Below, one piece after another: positions 23,882 through 32,336 of a stretch of 37,526 bases of DNA. The stretch comes from JAUZPB01 sp050262615 (GTDB lineage: Bacteria; Bacteroidota; Ignavibacteria; Ignavibacteriales; SURF-24). Both the position numbers and the translations under genes were made by a program. Location: NCBI GenBank assembly GCA_050262615.1, contig JBLNEL010000112.1, positions 1 to 37,526 of the forward strand, in the 5' to 3' direction. A model generated the notes under the pieces. The model was not told where the DNA came from and did not search any database. It was given only the letters and a program-made list of their open reading frames with translations. Position 1 is the first letter of the stretch. Each line of letters begins with the position of its first letter.

Positions 23882-25576
23882 TTAAAGACCATAGAACAGC
23901 GATAAATAGAGCTCATTACTACTTTTTTCTGTAAAGACTCCAGAGTTGTTTTGTAACTCGGCTGAAAGATCATTGTGGATATACCTTGCACGGGCAAACA
24001 GTTCATGAACTATTTCATACTTAATATCCACTCCGCCTGTGGTATAACTTCTCCTTAGACCAAAAAGAAACGGGGGCTGAACTGGTCCGTACTGCAGCTC
24101 AACGCCTTCCTTCGGGTCATACTCGCCGCGTCTTATGTGCTCGCCCCAGACTGAAGCCTGAAGTCCCCTTATAAAACGGTAATTTAACGAGCCATAAAAC
24201 ATATCTGCATTATCCCCCATCCAATGGCCTAGTTGATAGCCCGAATTGGCATAGGTCTGTGTCGGTATGTAATGCTTGTAAACAAACGGATAGATCTTTG
24301 TAAATTCCAGCGTCATTGTGAGGTTGTTTACCGGAAGATCTGCAACTGAGCCGCCAAGCGTAAATCCTATCTGCGTGCGCTGCTTCTGTGAGTTAAATAA
24401 TTCACCTGCTGTAATCTCATCTATATATAGTGTCCCATATAGATGCGTGTTCTTAATATGGTTTCTTGAACTGACACTTAAGAAAAACTGTGAGTTTGCT
24501 CCGGCATTGTTGTTGCCCTGACTTAAATAATGATCTGCCAGCCTGAAGAACATAAGCGGCATAAGATAGGCTAATTCAAGCTTGTCACTGTATACTACCG
24601 ACTCACCCAGAGTTATATTTAGCCCCTTAAGCGGATTAAAGATCATACTGTGCGAGGCAAGAAATTTATTCCTGAATATTACCCTGTCATAGCTTTCATA
24701 ACTTCTGTTGTCCCTGTATGATCTGTAGATCTCGCTTGAATCGATCACATCGGAATTTAACCAGGCATGTATGTAATTGAAATGAAACCAGTTGGTGGGT
24801 GTAATATCCAGCCTGATAAATGGAAAGGACGGAGCCTTTTCTGAAAGCACAAGCTTCCCGCTTTCACCATATCCCCACTCCAGGAAGTCTTTTCCAAGCA
24901 TAACACTGCCCCACGACCAGTCTGTCGCCAGTGTGGTCCTTACTTCGCTATATTGTATTTCATTGCCTTTTGAATAGGCAACATTAATCCCTGTTTCTGG
25001 CGTAAAATATTTTTTCCTGTCCAGGTTTTCCCCTTTTTCACTGTTGTCCCTGTAATCAAAACTAAAGCCTATCTTGTCTGCCAGATAACCATAAAAATAT
25101 ACTCCGCTCCAGGAGTGTGTCCTGCTTTGTGATGCATTCGTCCCTTTTTCATAGCCTAAAATCGGGCTGACATTAACCTTAAATAATCTGTCATGATACG
25201 AAAGCAGCCTGTACCTTCCTGCAGCGTCTTTTCCAAAAATATTTACTTTTCCCCTCTTTCCATTTAGGAGTGTGTCACCGGGATTACTTAGAAAATTTAT
25301 TTCACTAAAGTAATCTTTTTTATAGAAGGCCAGTTCTTCTTTTTCAAGTATCGTCAGCTTGTCTTCCATAGATGAGATCTCAAGAAGCCTTTCTGCAATA
25401 TACTTCTTTGAAACCGGCTTTATCTGGTCGTCAAACTCGATAAGACCTTTCTGGCTTAAACGGCTTAGATAAATGTATACATCTTTATATAAAGGCTCAT
25501 AAACTACCTGAGCTTTTACTGCAGTAAATGAAATAACTATCAGTAGAAAACAAATGATCTTCATAATAACATTCAT
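23882..25576 (-). CDS. Wzi-like capsule assembly outer-membrane protein
   Basis: A protein of about 564 residues with a signal peptide (IICFLLIVISFTAVKAQ) followed by an N-terminal helical part (LSRLSQKGLIEFDDQIKPVS) and a long beta-barrel region. The stretch VMLGKDFLEWGYGESGKL, followed by LSEKAPSFPFIRLDI and WFHFNYIHAWLNSD, is the conserved core of the capsule-assembly Wzi family, which holds polysaccharide at the outer membrane. A start 34 codons further upstream would put a charged extension before the signal peptide, so I prefer the ATG at 25576; 25564 is also possible. It is downstream of the WcaJ-type gene on the same strand. Confidence 0.82.
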   Translation of the reverse strand: MNVIMKIICFLLIVISFTAVKAQVVYEPLYKDVYIYLSRLSQKGLIEFDDQIKPVSKKYIAERLLEISSMEDKLTILEKEELAFYKKDYFSEINFLSNPGDTLLNGKRGKVNIFGKDAAGRYRLLSYHDRLFKVNVSPILGYEKGTNASQSRTHSWSGVYFYGYLADKIGFSFDYRDNSEKGENLDRKKYFTPETGINVAYSKGNEIQYSEVRTTLATDWSWGSVMLGKDFLEWGYGESGKLVLSEKAPSFPFIRLDITPTNWFHFNYIHAWLNSDVIDSSEIYRSYRDNRSYESYDRVIFRNKFLASHSMIFNPLKGLNITLGESVVYSDKLELAYLMPLMFFRLADHYLSQGNNNAGANSQFFLSVSSRNHIKNTHLYGTLYIDEITAGELFNSQKQRTQIGFTLGGSVADLPVNNLTMTLEFTKIYPFVYKHYIPTQTYANSGYQLGHWMGDNADMFYGSLNYRFIRGLQASVWGEHIRRGEYDPKEGVELQYGPVQPPFLFGLRRSYTTGGVDIKYEIVHELFARARYIHNDLSAELQNNSGVFTEKSSNELYLSLFYGL

Positions 25577-25723
25577 TGTGAGATATTGGATTATTTGATA
25601 AAAAGACAGTGTCAAAGGTAAGCTAAAACAGTATTCTGAAAAAGGGCAAAGTTTACGCTTCTTCAGATTTTTATGCAATTAAATATTTAATAGAATATAA
25701 TTCTCACTTAAGATTATTGTTAC

Positions 25724-27124
25724 TCAATATGCGTTCGGATCACCCTTGAACATCTTAACTACTGTCAGGAAAACAATCTGCAGATCAAGCCAGAATGACC
25801 AGTTATCAATGTACCACAGATCGTGCTCTACTCTTTTCTGCATCATACAAGGATCCTTTGTCTCTCCCCTCAGACCGTTTACCTGTGCCCAGCCGGTTAG
25901 TCCCGGCTTAACAAGATAGCGGTGCATATATTGCCTGATGTATTCCCTCGACTCAAAGTTAAGCGGTACAGGATGAGGTCTTGGACCTACAATTGACATA
26001 TCACCAATAAGCACATTTAAGAACTGAGGAAGTTCATCCAGGTTTGTTTTTCTTAATATCCTGCCTACACGCGTTACTCTCGGATCAGCTTTTGATACCT
26101 GCAGAAATTGTCCCTTCGGATCAAATTCCCTGCTGTCTTCCTGAAGTGAACGAAACTTGTAGGTAACAAACGTCCTGTTATCTTTTCCGCACCTTTCCTG
26201 CTTGAAGAATATATGCCCCCTTGAATCTATCATAATTGCTATCATTATTACTGGCCAGAGCCATGAAAATACGAATAGAAACAATAGCATCGTAACTGTT
26301 AAATCAAATCCACGCTTTATTAAAGACCAGTGAAGCTCATTTAAGCGTTCCTCTCTGACTGATATTACCGGGAAACGGTCGAACATAGATACATTATACC
26401 TGTTTGAAAGAAACCGGAAATAATCCGGAATTATCCTTACCCGCGTCGTGTAGTTATCACATATATCTATCACTTCCTGAATTTTTTCACCGGCATGATT
26501 TGGAAGAGCAATTATTACATCGTCTACATCTATCTCCTCAAGTACATCTTCTAATAGCTCAAGCTTCCCAAGGTAAAGCCCATTGAGATTATATTTTTTG
26601 TCGTCATCCAGGAATCCAAGCATCCGGTAACCGAACTGCGGATTTATTTTTATCAGCTCATAAAACTTCTGTCCGACTGTCCCGGCACCAATAATTATGA
26701 TATTCCTCAGGTTTTTCCCCTTTTTTCTGAAATTATCCAGCACTCTCCTGAACAGATACTTTTCCATGCTTAAAAACAGTAGCAGCATGGCAGAGTACCT
26801 TACCACAAAACCCCGGTGAAATGGGACTTCCTTTACAAGAAAAATAAAAACTATTGCTGACAAGGACTGTATTAATACGTTTTTTATTACTGTAATTAGC
26901 TCAAAGCTGTAGTTCCTTGAACGGAATTCATCATAAAGAAATGTAACCTTTGAGGAAAAGAGCCATACCAGTATAAGCATTAATAGAAAAAAGTAATCTA
27001 TTGCCCTTAATCCTGGATCCTGTGAATACATACTAAAAAAGCAGGCAATGATAAACGAAACTACAATTATCAGCAGATCTGCTGTTATCCGTGTTATGTA
27101 AAACCTTCTGTGCTGTATTTGCAT
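25724..27124 (-). CDS. polyprenyl glycosylphosphotransferase (WcaJ/CpsE type)
   Basis: A 466-residue membrane enzyme that puts the first sugar-1-phosphate onto undecaprenyl phosphate to start exopolysaccharide or capsule synthesis. The N-terminal part has about four or five membrane segments (10-115) and a Rossmann-like domain (GAGTVGQ at 146-152). The C-terminal catalytic part has the signature KRGFD (270-274), a re-entrant hydrophobic helix, TNLDELPQ (360-367), GDMSIVGPRPHP (374-385) and KPGLTGWAQVNG (406-417). It has a good TTTG-N19-TATCTTAA promoter. No sugar polymerase or flippase gene is adjacent, so the rest of the pathway lies elsewhere. Confidence 0.94.
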   Translation of the reverse strand: MQIQHRRFYITRITADLLIIVVSFIIACFFSMYSQDPGLRAIDYFFLLMLILVWLFSSKVTFLYDEFRSRNYSFELITVIKNVLIQSLSAIVFIFLVKEVPFHRGFVVRYSAMLLLFLSMEKYLFRRVLDNFRKKGKNLRNIIIIGAGTVGQKFYELIKINPQFGYRMLGFLDDDKKYNLNGLYLGKLELLEDVLEEIDVDDVIIALPNHAGEKIQEVIDICDNYTTRVRIIPDYFRFLSNRYNVSMFDRFPVISVREERLNELHWSLIKRGFDLTVTMLLFLFVFSWLWPVIMIAIMIDSRGHIFFKQERCGKDNRTFVTYKFRSLQEDSREFDPKGQFLQVSKADPRVTRVGRILRKTNLDELPQFLNVLIGDMSIVGPRPHPVPLNFESREYIRQYMHRYLVKPGLTGWAQVNGLRGETKDPCMMQKRVEHDLWYIDNWSFWLDLQIVFLTVVKMFKGDPNAY

Positions 27125-27158
27125 TAGTAGAAAATTGGTTGTTGCTGACGAAATTTCT

Positions 27159-27189
27159 TTAAGATAGCAATTTTACAGGCAAACTCAAA
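27159..27189 (-). promoter_or_regulatory. promoter of the glycosylphosphotransferase gene
   Basis: On the minus strand TTTG (27189-27186), exactly 19 bases and TATCTTAA (27166-27159) match TTTG-N19-TAnnTT. Transcription would begin about 30 bases before the ATG at 27124. Confidence 0.55.
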
Positions 27190-27322
27190 TAAAACTTTTT
27201 CCGGCAAAAGGAGGTTCTTACCAATTGTATTTTTTTCTTGCTATTGTTATGCTTCAACCTTATTTTAAATTCTAAACAAGATGTTTGCGAAGATTTTATT
27301 TTAACCTAATACCGGATATTGA

Positions 27323-27727
27323 ATGAATATATTACTTGTTGATGACAGTAAGGTCACCACACTTATAATAGGCGAGATCATCAGGAAAAAAGAAGGCAAT
27401 TTCCATCTTACAGTGCTAAACGACGGGGAAAAAGCTTTACAGTTTCTTTTTCAGTCGGGACCGTTTCAGACTGCAGAACAACCAGACCTGATCATTCTGG
27501 ATCTCAACCTTCCTAAAAAAAGCGGCTTCGATATATTAAAAGAGATCAAAAAGGATAAAAAATTAAAGAAAATAAAAGTCGTAATGTTTACTTCCTCAGA
27601 ACAGGAAATCGATAAATATAACGCTCTTAAGCTTGGCGCTACTGACTTCTTTGTAAAACCGTGGGATTATGAACGCTACGAGAAGATAATTGACAGGTTT
27701 ATTTCTGTGGCAGAAAAACACCATTAG
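27323..27727 (+). CDS. single-domain response regulator (Rcp1-like)
   Basis: A 134-residue receiver with D7/D8, phosphoacceptor D60 in LIILDLNLPKKSG, T90, S91 and K112, and no output domain. The longer loop before the phosphoacceptor and the KKDKKLKKIKVVMFTSS pattern resemble Rcp1-type receivers that work with phytochrome-like or bacteriophytochrome kinases; no such kinase is next to it. It is divergent from the WcaJ-type gene and tail-to-tail with the LytTR regulator (two bases apart). Its partner is unknown. Confidence 0.9.
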   Translation: MNILLVDDSKVTTLIIGEIIRKKEGNFHLTVLNDGEKALQFLFQSGPFQTAEQPDLIILDLNLPKKSGFDILKEIKKDKKLKKIKVVMFTSSEQEIDKYNALKLGATDFFVKPWDYERYEKIIDRFISVAEKHH

Positions 27728-27729
27728 AT

Positions 27730-28497
27730 CTATTTATTCATCCATTCCTTAAAACTTATCACTCTGCGCCGGCTTACAATTACATCGGCATCTGCTTTGG
27801 GTGTAAGTTGAAGCTTTAAACTGCCGCCGAAATAAATATGAATGCCTTCAATTGAGTTTACATTCACTATGTGCTGCCTGCTTACTCGGAAAAACATGGC
27901 TGGGTCTAATTGACCTTCAAGCACTTCCAGCGTATGATCCGATAAATACTTCTTCCCATTAAAAAGCACTAAATAGGTGAGCTTGTTCTCTGAATAAAAA
28001 TATGCCACACTCTCAGAATTTATCTTTATAAAAGCCTGCCCTGATTTGACCAGAAACCTTGATTTATAGATCTGCTGACTTACACTCATGCTTTTTAATA
28101 CTTCATATATTTCAGAAGTCTTAAAGACACCTGAGAACCGGCTTTTAAACCTGTCATATTTCTCGAGACTTTTTATCAGTTCTTCTTTCTTTACCGGCTT
28201 CAAAAGGTAATCAATACTGTTTACTCTGAAAGCCTGAATTGCATATTCATCAAATGCGGTTGTAAAAATGATCGGAGCTTCAATACTTGTTTTGTTGAAA
28301 ATTTCAAAACAAAGTCCGTCGGAAAGCTGAATATCCATGAATATCAGATCGGGCTCATTATTCTTCTGAAACCAGTTAACTACAGACTCTATACTATCCA
28401 GAACACCCAGTATTTCGATAGTACTGTCATAAGAAAGGATCATCTGACTTAAGCGCCGGGAGGTTAATACCTCATCTTCAACTATCAAAACTTTCAT
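27730..28497 (-). CDS. LytTR-family response regulator
   Basis: A 255-residue regulator. The receiver (about 1-120) has E7/D8, phosphoacceptor D55 in LIFMDIQLSDG, T80 and K100. The LytTR DNA-binding domain (about 145-252) has FLVKSGQAFIKINSESVAYF, LEGQLDPAMFFRVSRQHIVN and RRRVISFKEWM. LytTR proteins bind pairs of short direct repeats one 21-bp period apart. Such a pair stands in front of the TonB-dependent receptor gene (32068-32100), two genes upstream on the same strand. The start overlaps the LytS-like kinase by 20 bases, so the pair is co-translated. Confidence 0.95.
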   Translation of the reverse strand: MKVLIVEDEVLTSRRLSQMILSYDSTIEILGVLDSIESVVNWFQKNNEPDLIFMDIQLSDGLCFEIFNKTSIEAPIIFTTAFDEYAIQAFRVNSIDYLLKPVKKEELIKSLEKYDRFKSRFSGVFKTSEIYEVLKSMSVSQQIYKSRFLVKSGQAFIKINSESVAYFYSENKLTYLVLFNGKKYLSDHTLEVLEGQLDPAMFFRVSRQHIVNVNSIEGIHIYFGGSLKLQLTPKADADVIVSRRRVISFKEWMNK

Positions 28498-29578
28498 CTG
28501 CTTCCCTGTAATTAATTAACGGCACTTTGACCTGAAATATGCTTTCCGACTCTCTGACCCTGATTGCGTCTTTACCTAAAAGCCTGTAACGGTCTGTTAT
28601 GTTTTTTAAACCTGTACCTGTATGCTTCAGCGTTGAGACTTTTTTCTGAAGGTTGTTCTCAACTGTCAGTAAGCCCTCTTTATCAACATAAACCTTTATT
28701 GTAAGTGGCTTTTGCATAGAAATAATATTATGCTTGATCGCATTCTCTGCAAGTATCTGCACTGTCTGCGGCGGTATAAGATAATCCATAAATTTATTAT
28801 CAATATCGATCTCGGTCCTTAAGCTTTCACCGCACCTTGCTTTGTGAAGATAAATATAAGACTCTATAAATTTCATCTCATCGCACAGACTTACCAGATG
28901 CTCACTTTTCTGCTGCAGTAAATACCTGTATACACTTGCAAGCTCTTCAACAAATTCAATTGCAAGTTCTTTATCCTCTTCTATTAAAGATACCAGAGAA
29001 CTTAGACTGTTAAAAAGAAAATGAGGATTAACCTGAACCTGAAGCGCCTGAAGCTGCGAAGAAAGATTCTCCCTTTTTAGCCGCTCCGATTCAAGCAGTG
29101 AATTGCTCCATTGCCTGAAAAAATATATCCCCAGATAAGTTACCTGGTATAAAAGAAATAAGGCCAGAAGCAGATATGAAGCACTCCTCAGAACAGGATA
29201 AGCTCCGCTTGTCTGCTGAAGGCGCTCATGCTCCGGAATAAACCTTGAAATAATAAAACTATAAAGAACAATACTTGCTGTAATAAGCAGAAATGAGTGC
29301 GAGGTATTAAGACTTATCTGAAGCAAAAGCCTTTTAACAGGATTTTCCTCCCACTTAAAACGCCTGTCAAGCCATAAGGCAACTCTTGAATTCCCTTCCC
29401 ATGTAATAAAAAAAAGCACCCCTGTAAAAAAACTGTCTGTTAGAAAATGCAGTAAATATGAATGGCTGAACTCTATTTTATGGTTAGGCAGCCAGTTATG
29501 ATAAATAAACGTGGCAATAAGCGAAAGGCTCGCTAATATTATTAGTTTTTGATATTTCTTTGCTGCTTTTTTCATCAT
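28478..29578 (-). CDS. LytS/YehU-type membrane histidine kinase
   Basis: A 366-residue kinase of the His_kinase (PF06580) class. Four hydrophobic segments (about 13-30, 42-60, 85-110 and 130-153) form the membrane part. The H-box LQALQVQVNPHFLFNSLSSL contains H186. The C-terminal ATPase region has PPQTVQILAENAIKHNI and a GTGLKNITDRY G-box. There is no large extracellular sensor domain, so it may sense the membrane or small hydrophobic signals. It pairs with the LytTR regulator (20-base overlap) and lies 107 bases downstream of the TonB-dependent receptor gene, possibly on the same transcript. Confidence 0.93.
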   Translation of the reverse strand: MMKKAAKKYQKLIILASLSLIATFIYHNWLPNHKIEFSHSYLLHFLTDSFFTGVLFFITWEGNSRVALWLDRRFKWEENPVKRLLLQISLNTSHSFLLITASIVLYSFIISRFIPEHERLQQTSGAYPVLRSASYLLLALFLLYQVTYLGIYFFRQWSNSLLESERLKRENLSSQLQALQVQVNPHFLFNSLSSLVSLIEEDKELAIEFVEELASVYRYLLQQKSEHLVSLCDEMKFIESYIYLHKARCGESLRTEIDIDNKFMDYLIPPQTVQILAENAIKHNIISMQKPLTIKVYVDKEGLLTVENNLQKKVSTLKHTGTGLKNITDRYRLLGKDAIRVRESESIFQVKVPLINYREADESFDS

Positions 29579-29685
29579 CTGCCGGCTTTTATAGTTAATT
29601 TTAATCCGTACATGAAAAGTAAAAAGTAAATTTGTAAAAAGTAAATTAATAAAAACTCTTTATGTTTCTACTGATGAAGCTTGTC

Positions 29686-31986
29686 TTAAAGCTCATATTC
29701 TATGCCGAATATCGGCATTATTCCCCATTGGTATATTGCTTCTGAGGAATTTTTGTCACTATTCCAGTAATATTCCGAAATATTTTTCCTGTTATATGTA
29801 TTCCATACAGATAGGTATATATCCAGATTCTGTGAGCTGAAGAAATACTTTTTATCAATTCTGATATTTAATGAATGATAATCCGGGTACCTTTCAGCAT
29901 TAAGCCTTCTGGTATCAATTATACCTGCCCTGAACTCCCTGGACTTCGCCTGGTCAAATGGCGTATATGGGCACCCGCCGGCATATGTCCACCTTAAGCT
30001 GAACTCCCAGTCTTTCGACGGCTTATATCCGCCGATAAAGCTGAAAATGACTTTGTTGTCATAAACCCTGTCCCTCCACTCCCCGTTATAATCTGAATAC
30101 CTGCTTTTGAAATATGAACCGCTTACGATTCCATAAATATCCTCTGAAAGCTTCTTCTGAACTAAAACTTCAATTCCTCTTGTATAGCCCTTGCCTTTGC
30201 TTTCAAGCTTATTATAATTGCCGAAGGAGTTGCCTGTAAGCCCTCCGTCAATTACACTTAAGGATGGATCTTCTTTTGTTAAGGGCAGACTAGTATATTC
30301 TTTATTATATACCTCAAAGGTAAGTTTTGTATCTGATGCTAACAGGTATTCCAATCCTGCACCTAGATGAAAAGCTGAAATATTTTTAAGTTTCTTAAAC
30401 TCCTCTTTCTCTGATAAGACCACAACCGGAAGCTTCTGATAAAATAGCCCCGTATTTGCACTTAACTTTAGCCTGTCTGTAATCTCATACGATAAGGCTA
30501 TCCTTGGTGAAAATAGCATCTTGTCATTTATTGAGTAATAGTCACCTCTCAGGCCCACTGAGACCGTAAATCTTTCAAACGGATTTACAATATATGAAAT
30601 AAAACTTCCCAGCCTTTGTATATTAAGCTTTCTTTCTACAATGTGTGCCGGATCTGCTGCTCCTAACCTGTTTGTATCGCCATATCTGGTATAGTCATAG
30701 CTCCCTTCTACTGAACTTATATCTATTCCAAACTCAAGCTTATTTCTCTTATTTATCTGCAGGTAATTTGCGTTCTTAAGATTAAATGCCCTCTCAAGGT
30801 TATCTGAAACATAAAATTTTTCAGCAGTGCTTACCTTGTTAAAGTCATTCTTAAAGCTCTGAAGTGAAAGTGAAATGTTTGTAACTGAGTAAACTGCTGA
30901 GTTCCACAACGCCTTCCAGCTAAGACCCGCCGTGTTCTGATAATTATTAATAACTCCGTAATAGCTGCTCCCCTGTTCAATGGCATCTTTTCTACCAAAC
31001 TCCTCATGATCATCAGCAAAAATATTCAGTAGCGAAAGCTTATGCTTTTCTGAGAGGTCATAAGTCACCTTTGCCTGCGCGTCCCCATACCTTATTACCA
31101 TCCCCCATCCTGCAGCTTTGCTGAAAAAATCCAGATAGCTCCTCTTAAAAGATAAAAGCCATGAACCTGCTTTTCCCGGCATTGGCCCTTCGGCTGATCC
31201 CCCGAAACCGGCCCAGTTCAGATCAGCCTGAAAGTTAAACTCATCTTTATTGCCTTCCCTGAAATTAATATCTACTACAGAGGAAAGCTTATCGCCGTAT
31301 GAAGCTGAAAAGCCGCTTGTAAGGAAATTAAAATTCTCAATAAAATCTACATTTAGTATCCCGATCGGCCCTCCGGTTGAACCTATGCTGGGAAAATGAT
31401 TGATATTGGGAATTGGAATGCCGTCAACATAAAAACCGTTTTCACTCGGACTGCCGCCTCTGACCACAAGATCATTGTTGTCATCTGAAACCTTTGCTGT
31501 ACTCGGAAGTGCCATAAGTATACGGCTCACATCACCCATTGACCCGGGCGACCTTTTAATCTCTTCATTGTTAAAACCTGCTGCCCCAAGGCTGTTTACA
31601 TCTGGACTTTGGAAGTATCCGGCTGAGATGGTTACTCCGCCTGCCTCAATAATCGCTTCCTTTAACTCTGCACCTGCTATGGTTATTCTGCCGGGCCTTA
31701 CCTGAACGTCTGTCTTTATGTATGTACTGTAACCAACCGAACGGAATTCCAGATTGTAATTGCCGGCAGGAACATTATTAATAGTATATAAGCCGTCATC
31801 ACTTGTTACTGCCCCAAGTTTTGTGTTTGAAATAATTACAGTTATGCCCAAAAGTGACTCTTTTGTATCCAGACTTATCACTTTACCCTTTATTGTGCCC
31901 CTGGGCTCCTGAGCGTACACTGATATTGTTACTTGTGAAAGAAATATGAATAATATTATTCCTGATAAATATTGCTTTATTGTCAT
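29686..31986 (-). CDS. TonB-dependent receptor with carboxypeptidase-like domain
   Basis: An outer-membrane transporter of about 766 residues. From the ATG at 31986 the product has a signal peptide ending VYA-Q (about 1-26). A CarboxypepD_reg-like beta domain follows (about 28-112, GTIKGKVISLDTKESLLGIT), then a plug (about 125-250, DNNDLVVRGGSPSENGFYVDG), then a 22-strand-type barrel ending FGIEYEL. An upstream in-frame ATG at 32061 would precede the predicted promoter, so I reject it. No SusD-like partner is present, so the substrate is not predictable. It may be controlled by, or work with, the LytS/LytTR pair downstream, because a LytTR-like repeat sits in its promoter. Confidence 0.93.
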   Translation of the reverse strand: MTIKQYLSGIILFIFLSQVTISVYAQEPRGTIKGKVISLDTKESLLGITVIISNTKLGAVTSDDGLYTINNVPAGNYNLEFRSVGYSTYIKTDVQVRPGRITIAGAELKEAIIEAGGVTISAGYFQSPDVNSLGAAGFNNEEIKRSPGSMGDVSRILMALPSTAKVSDDNNDLVVRGGSPSENGFYVDGIPIPNINHFPSIGSTGGPIGILNVDFIENFNFLTSGFSASYGDKLSSVVDINFREGNKDEFNFQADLNWAGFGGSAEGPMPGKAGSWLLSFKRSYLDFFSKAAGWGMVIRYGDAQAKVTYDLSEKHKLSLLNIFADDHEEFGRKDAIEQGSSYYGVINNYQNTAGLSWKALWNSAVYSVTNISLSLQSFKNDFNKVSTAEKFYVSDNLERAFNLKNANYLQINKRNKLEFGIDISSVEGSYDYTRYGDTNRLGAADPAHIVERKLNIQRLGSFISYIVNPFERFTVSVGLRGDYYSINDKMLFSPRIALSYEITDRLKLSANTGLFYQKLPVVVLSEKEEFKKLKNISAFHLGAGLEYLLASDTKLTFEVYNKEYTSLPLTKEDPSLSVIDGGLTGNSFGNYNKLESKGKGYTRGIEVLVQKKLSEDIYGIVSGSYFKSRYSDYNGEWRDRVYDNKVIFSFIGGYKPSKDWEFSLRWTYAGGCPYTPFDQAKSREFRAGIIDTRRLNAERYPDYHSLNIRIDKKYFFSSQNLDIYLSVWNTYNRKNISEYYWNSDKNSSEAIYQWGIMPIFGIEYEL

Positions 31987-32026
31987 TTTTTTATCCTGCG
32001 ATTCATTTTTGATCTTCGATTTTAGA

Positions 32027-32034
32027 CAAACATA
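32027..32034 (-). promoter_or_regulatory. -7 box of the TonB-dependent receptor gene
   Basis: The minus strand reads TATGTTTG, a full match to TAnnTTTG, about 41 bases before the ATG at 31986. The -33 region (CTTT or TTTA) is poor and lies inside an inverted repeat, which fits a regulated promoter. Confidence 0.5.
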
Positions 32035-32044
32035 CCTATAAGAA

Positions 32045-32061
32045 ATGGCTATTAAAGCCAT
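32045..32061. promoter_or_regulatory. inverted repeat over the -33 region
   Basis: ATGGCT (32045-32050) and AGCCAT (32056-32061) are perfect inverted copies around ATTAA. The site covers the expected -33 position of the receptor promoter and could be a repressor operator. Confidence 0.4.
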
Positions 32062-32067
32062 AAATAG

Positions 32068-32100
32068 ACCAAACGGCAGAATATGTTTACTAAACGGCAG
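32068..32100 (-). promoter_or_regulatory. LytTR-like direct repeat upstream of the receptor gene
   Basis: On the minus strand CTGCCGTTTAGT (32100-32089) and CTGCCGTTTGGT (32079-32068) are 12-bp direct repeats differing at one base and exactly 21 bp apart. The core CCGTTTRG fits the general LytTR site pattern [AC][CA]GTTN[AG][TG]. They lie roughly 50 to 80 bases upstream of the predicted start, suited to activation. The repeat is seen; binding by the neighbouring LytTR protein is inference. Confidence 0.55.
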
Positions 32101-32186
32101 TTTCCCGGGAGTGAAAATAAAGCGAAAATCAGGTGTAAAAGTGAATTTAAGTTAAAATATGGTAATCAGGCCTAACATGGATATAT

Positions 32187-32295
32187 GGTATAATATTGAG
32201 GACCTCAGGTATAAAATATTAATTAGCATCTTTCCAAATGAAACTTTAATTTTGTCCCGGTATAATAGAAACCATATTGAAGTTTAAAGGTATAA
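32187..32295. repeat. four GGTATAA motifs upstream of the penicillin-binding protein
   Basis: GGTATAA occurs at 32187, 32208, 32259 and 32289, at distances of 21, 51 and 30 bases, close to whole helical turns. The first two flank the palindrome TGAGG-A-CCTCA (32197-32207). This occupies most of the otherwise empty divergent gap from 32101 to 32336. A possible -7 box TAGATTTT lies at 32308-32315. Confidence 0.4.
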
Positions 32296-32336
32296 AGTTA
32301 CAGTTTTTAGATTTTTTGTTTTGTTTAATAAAATAA

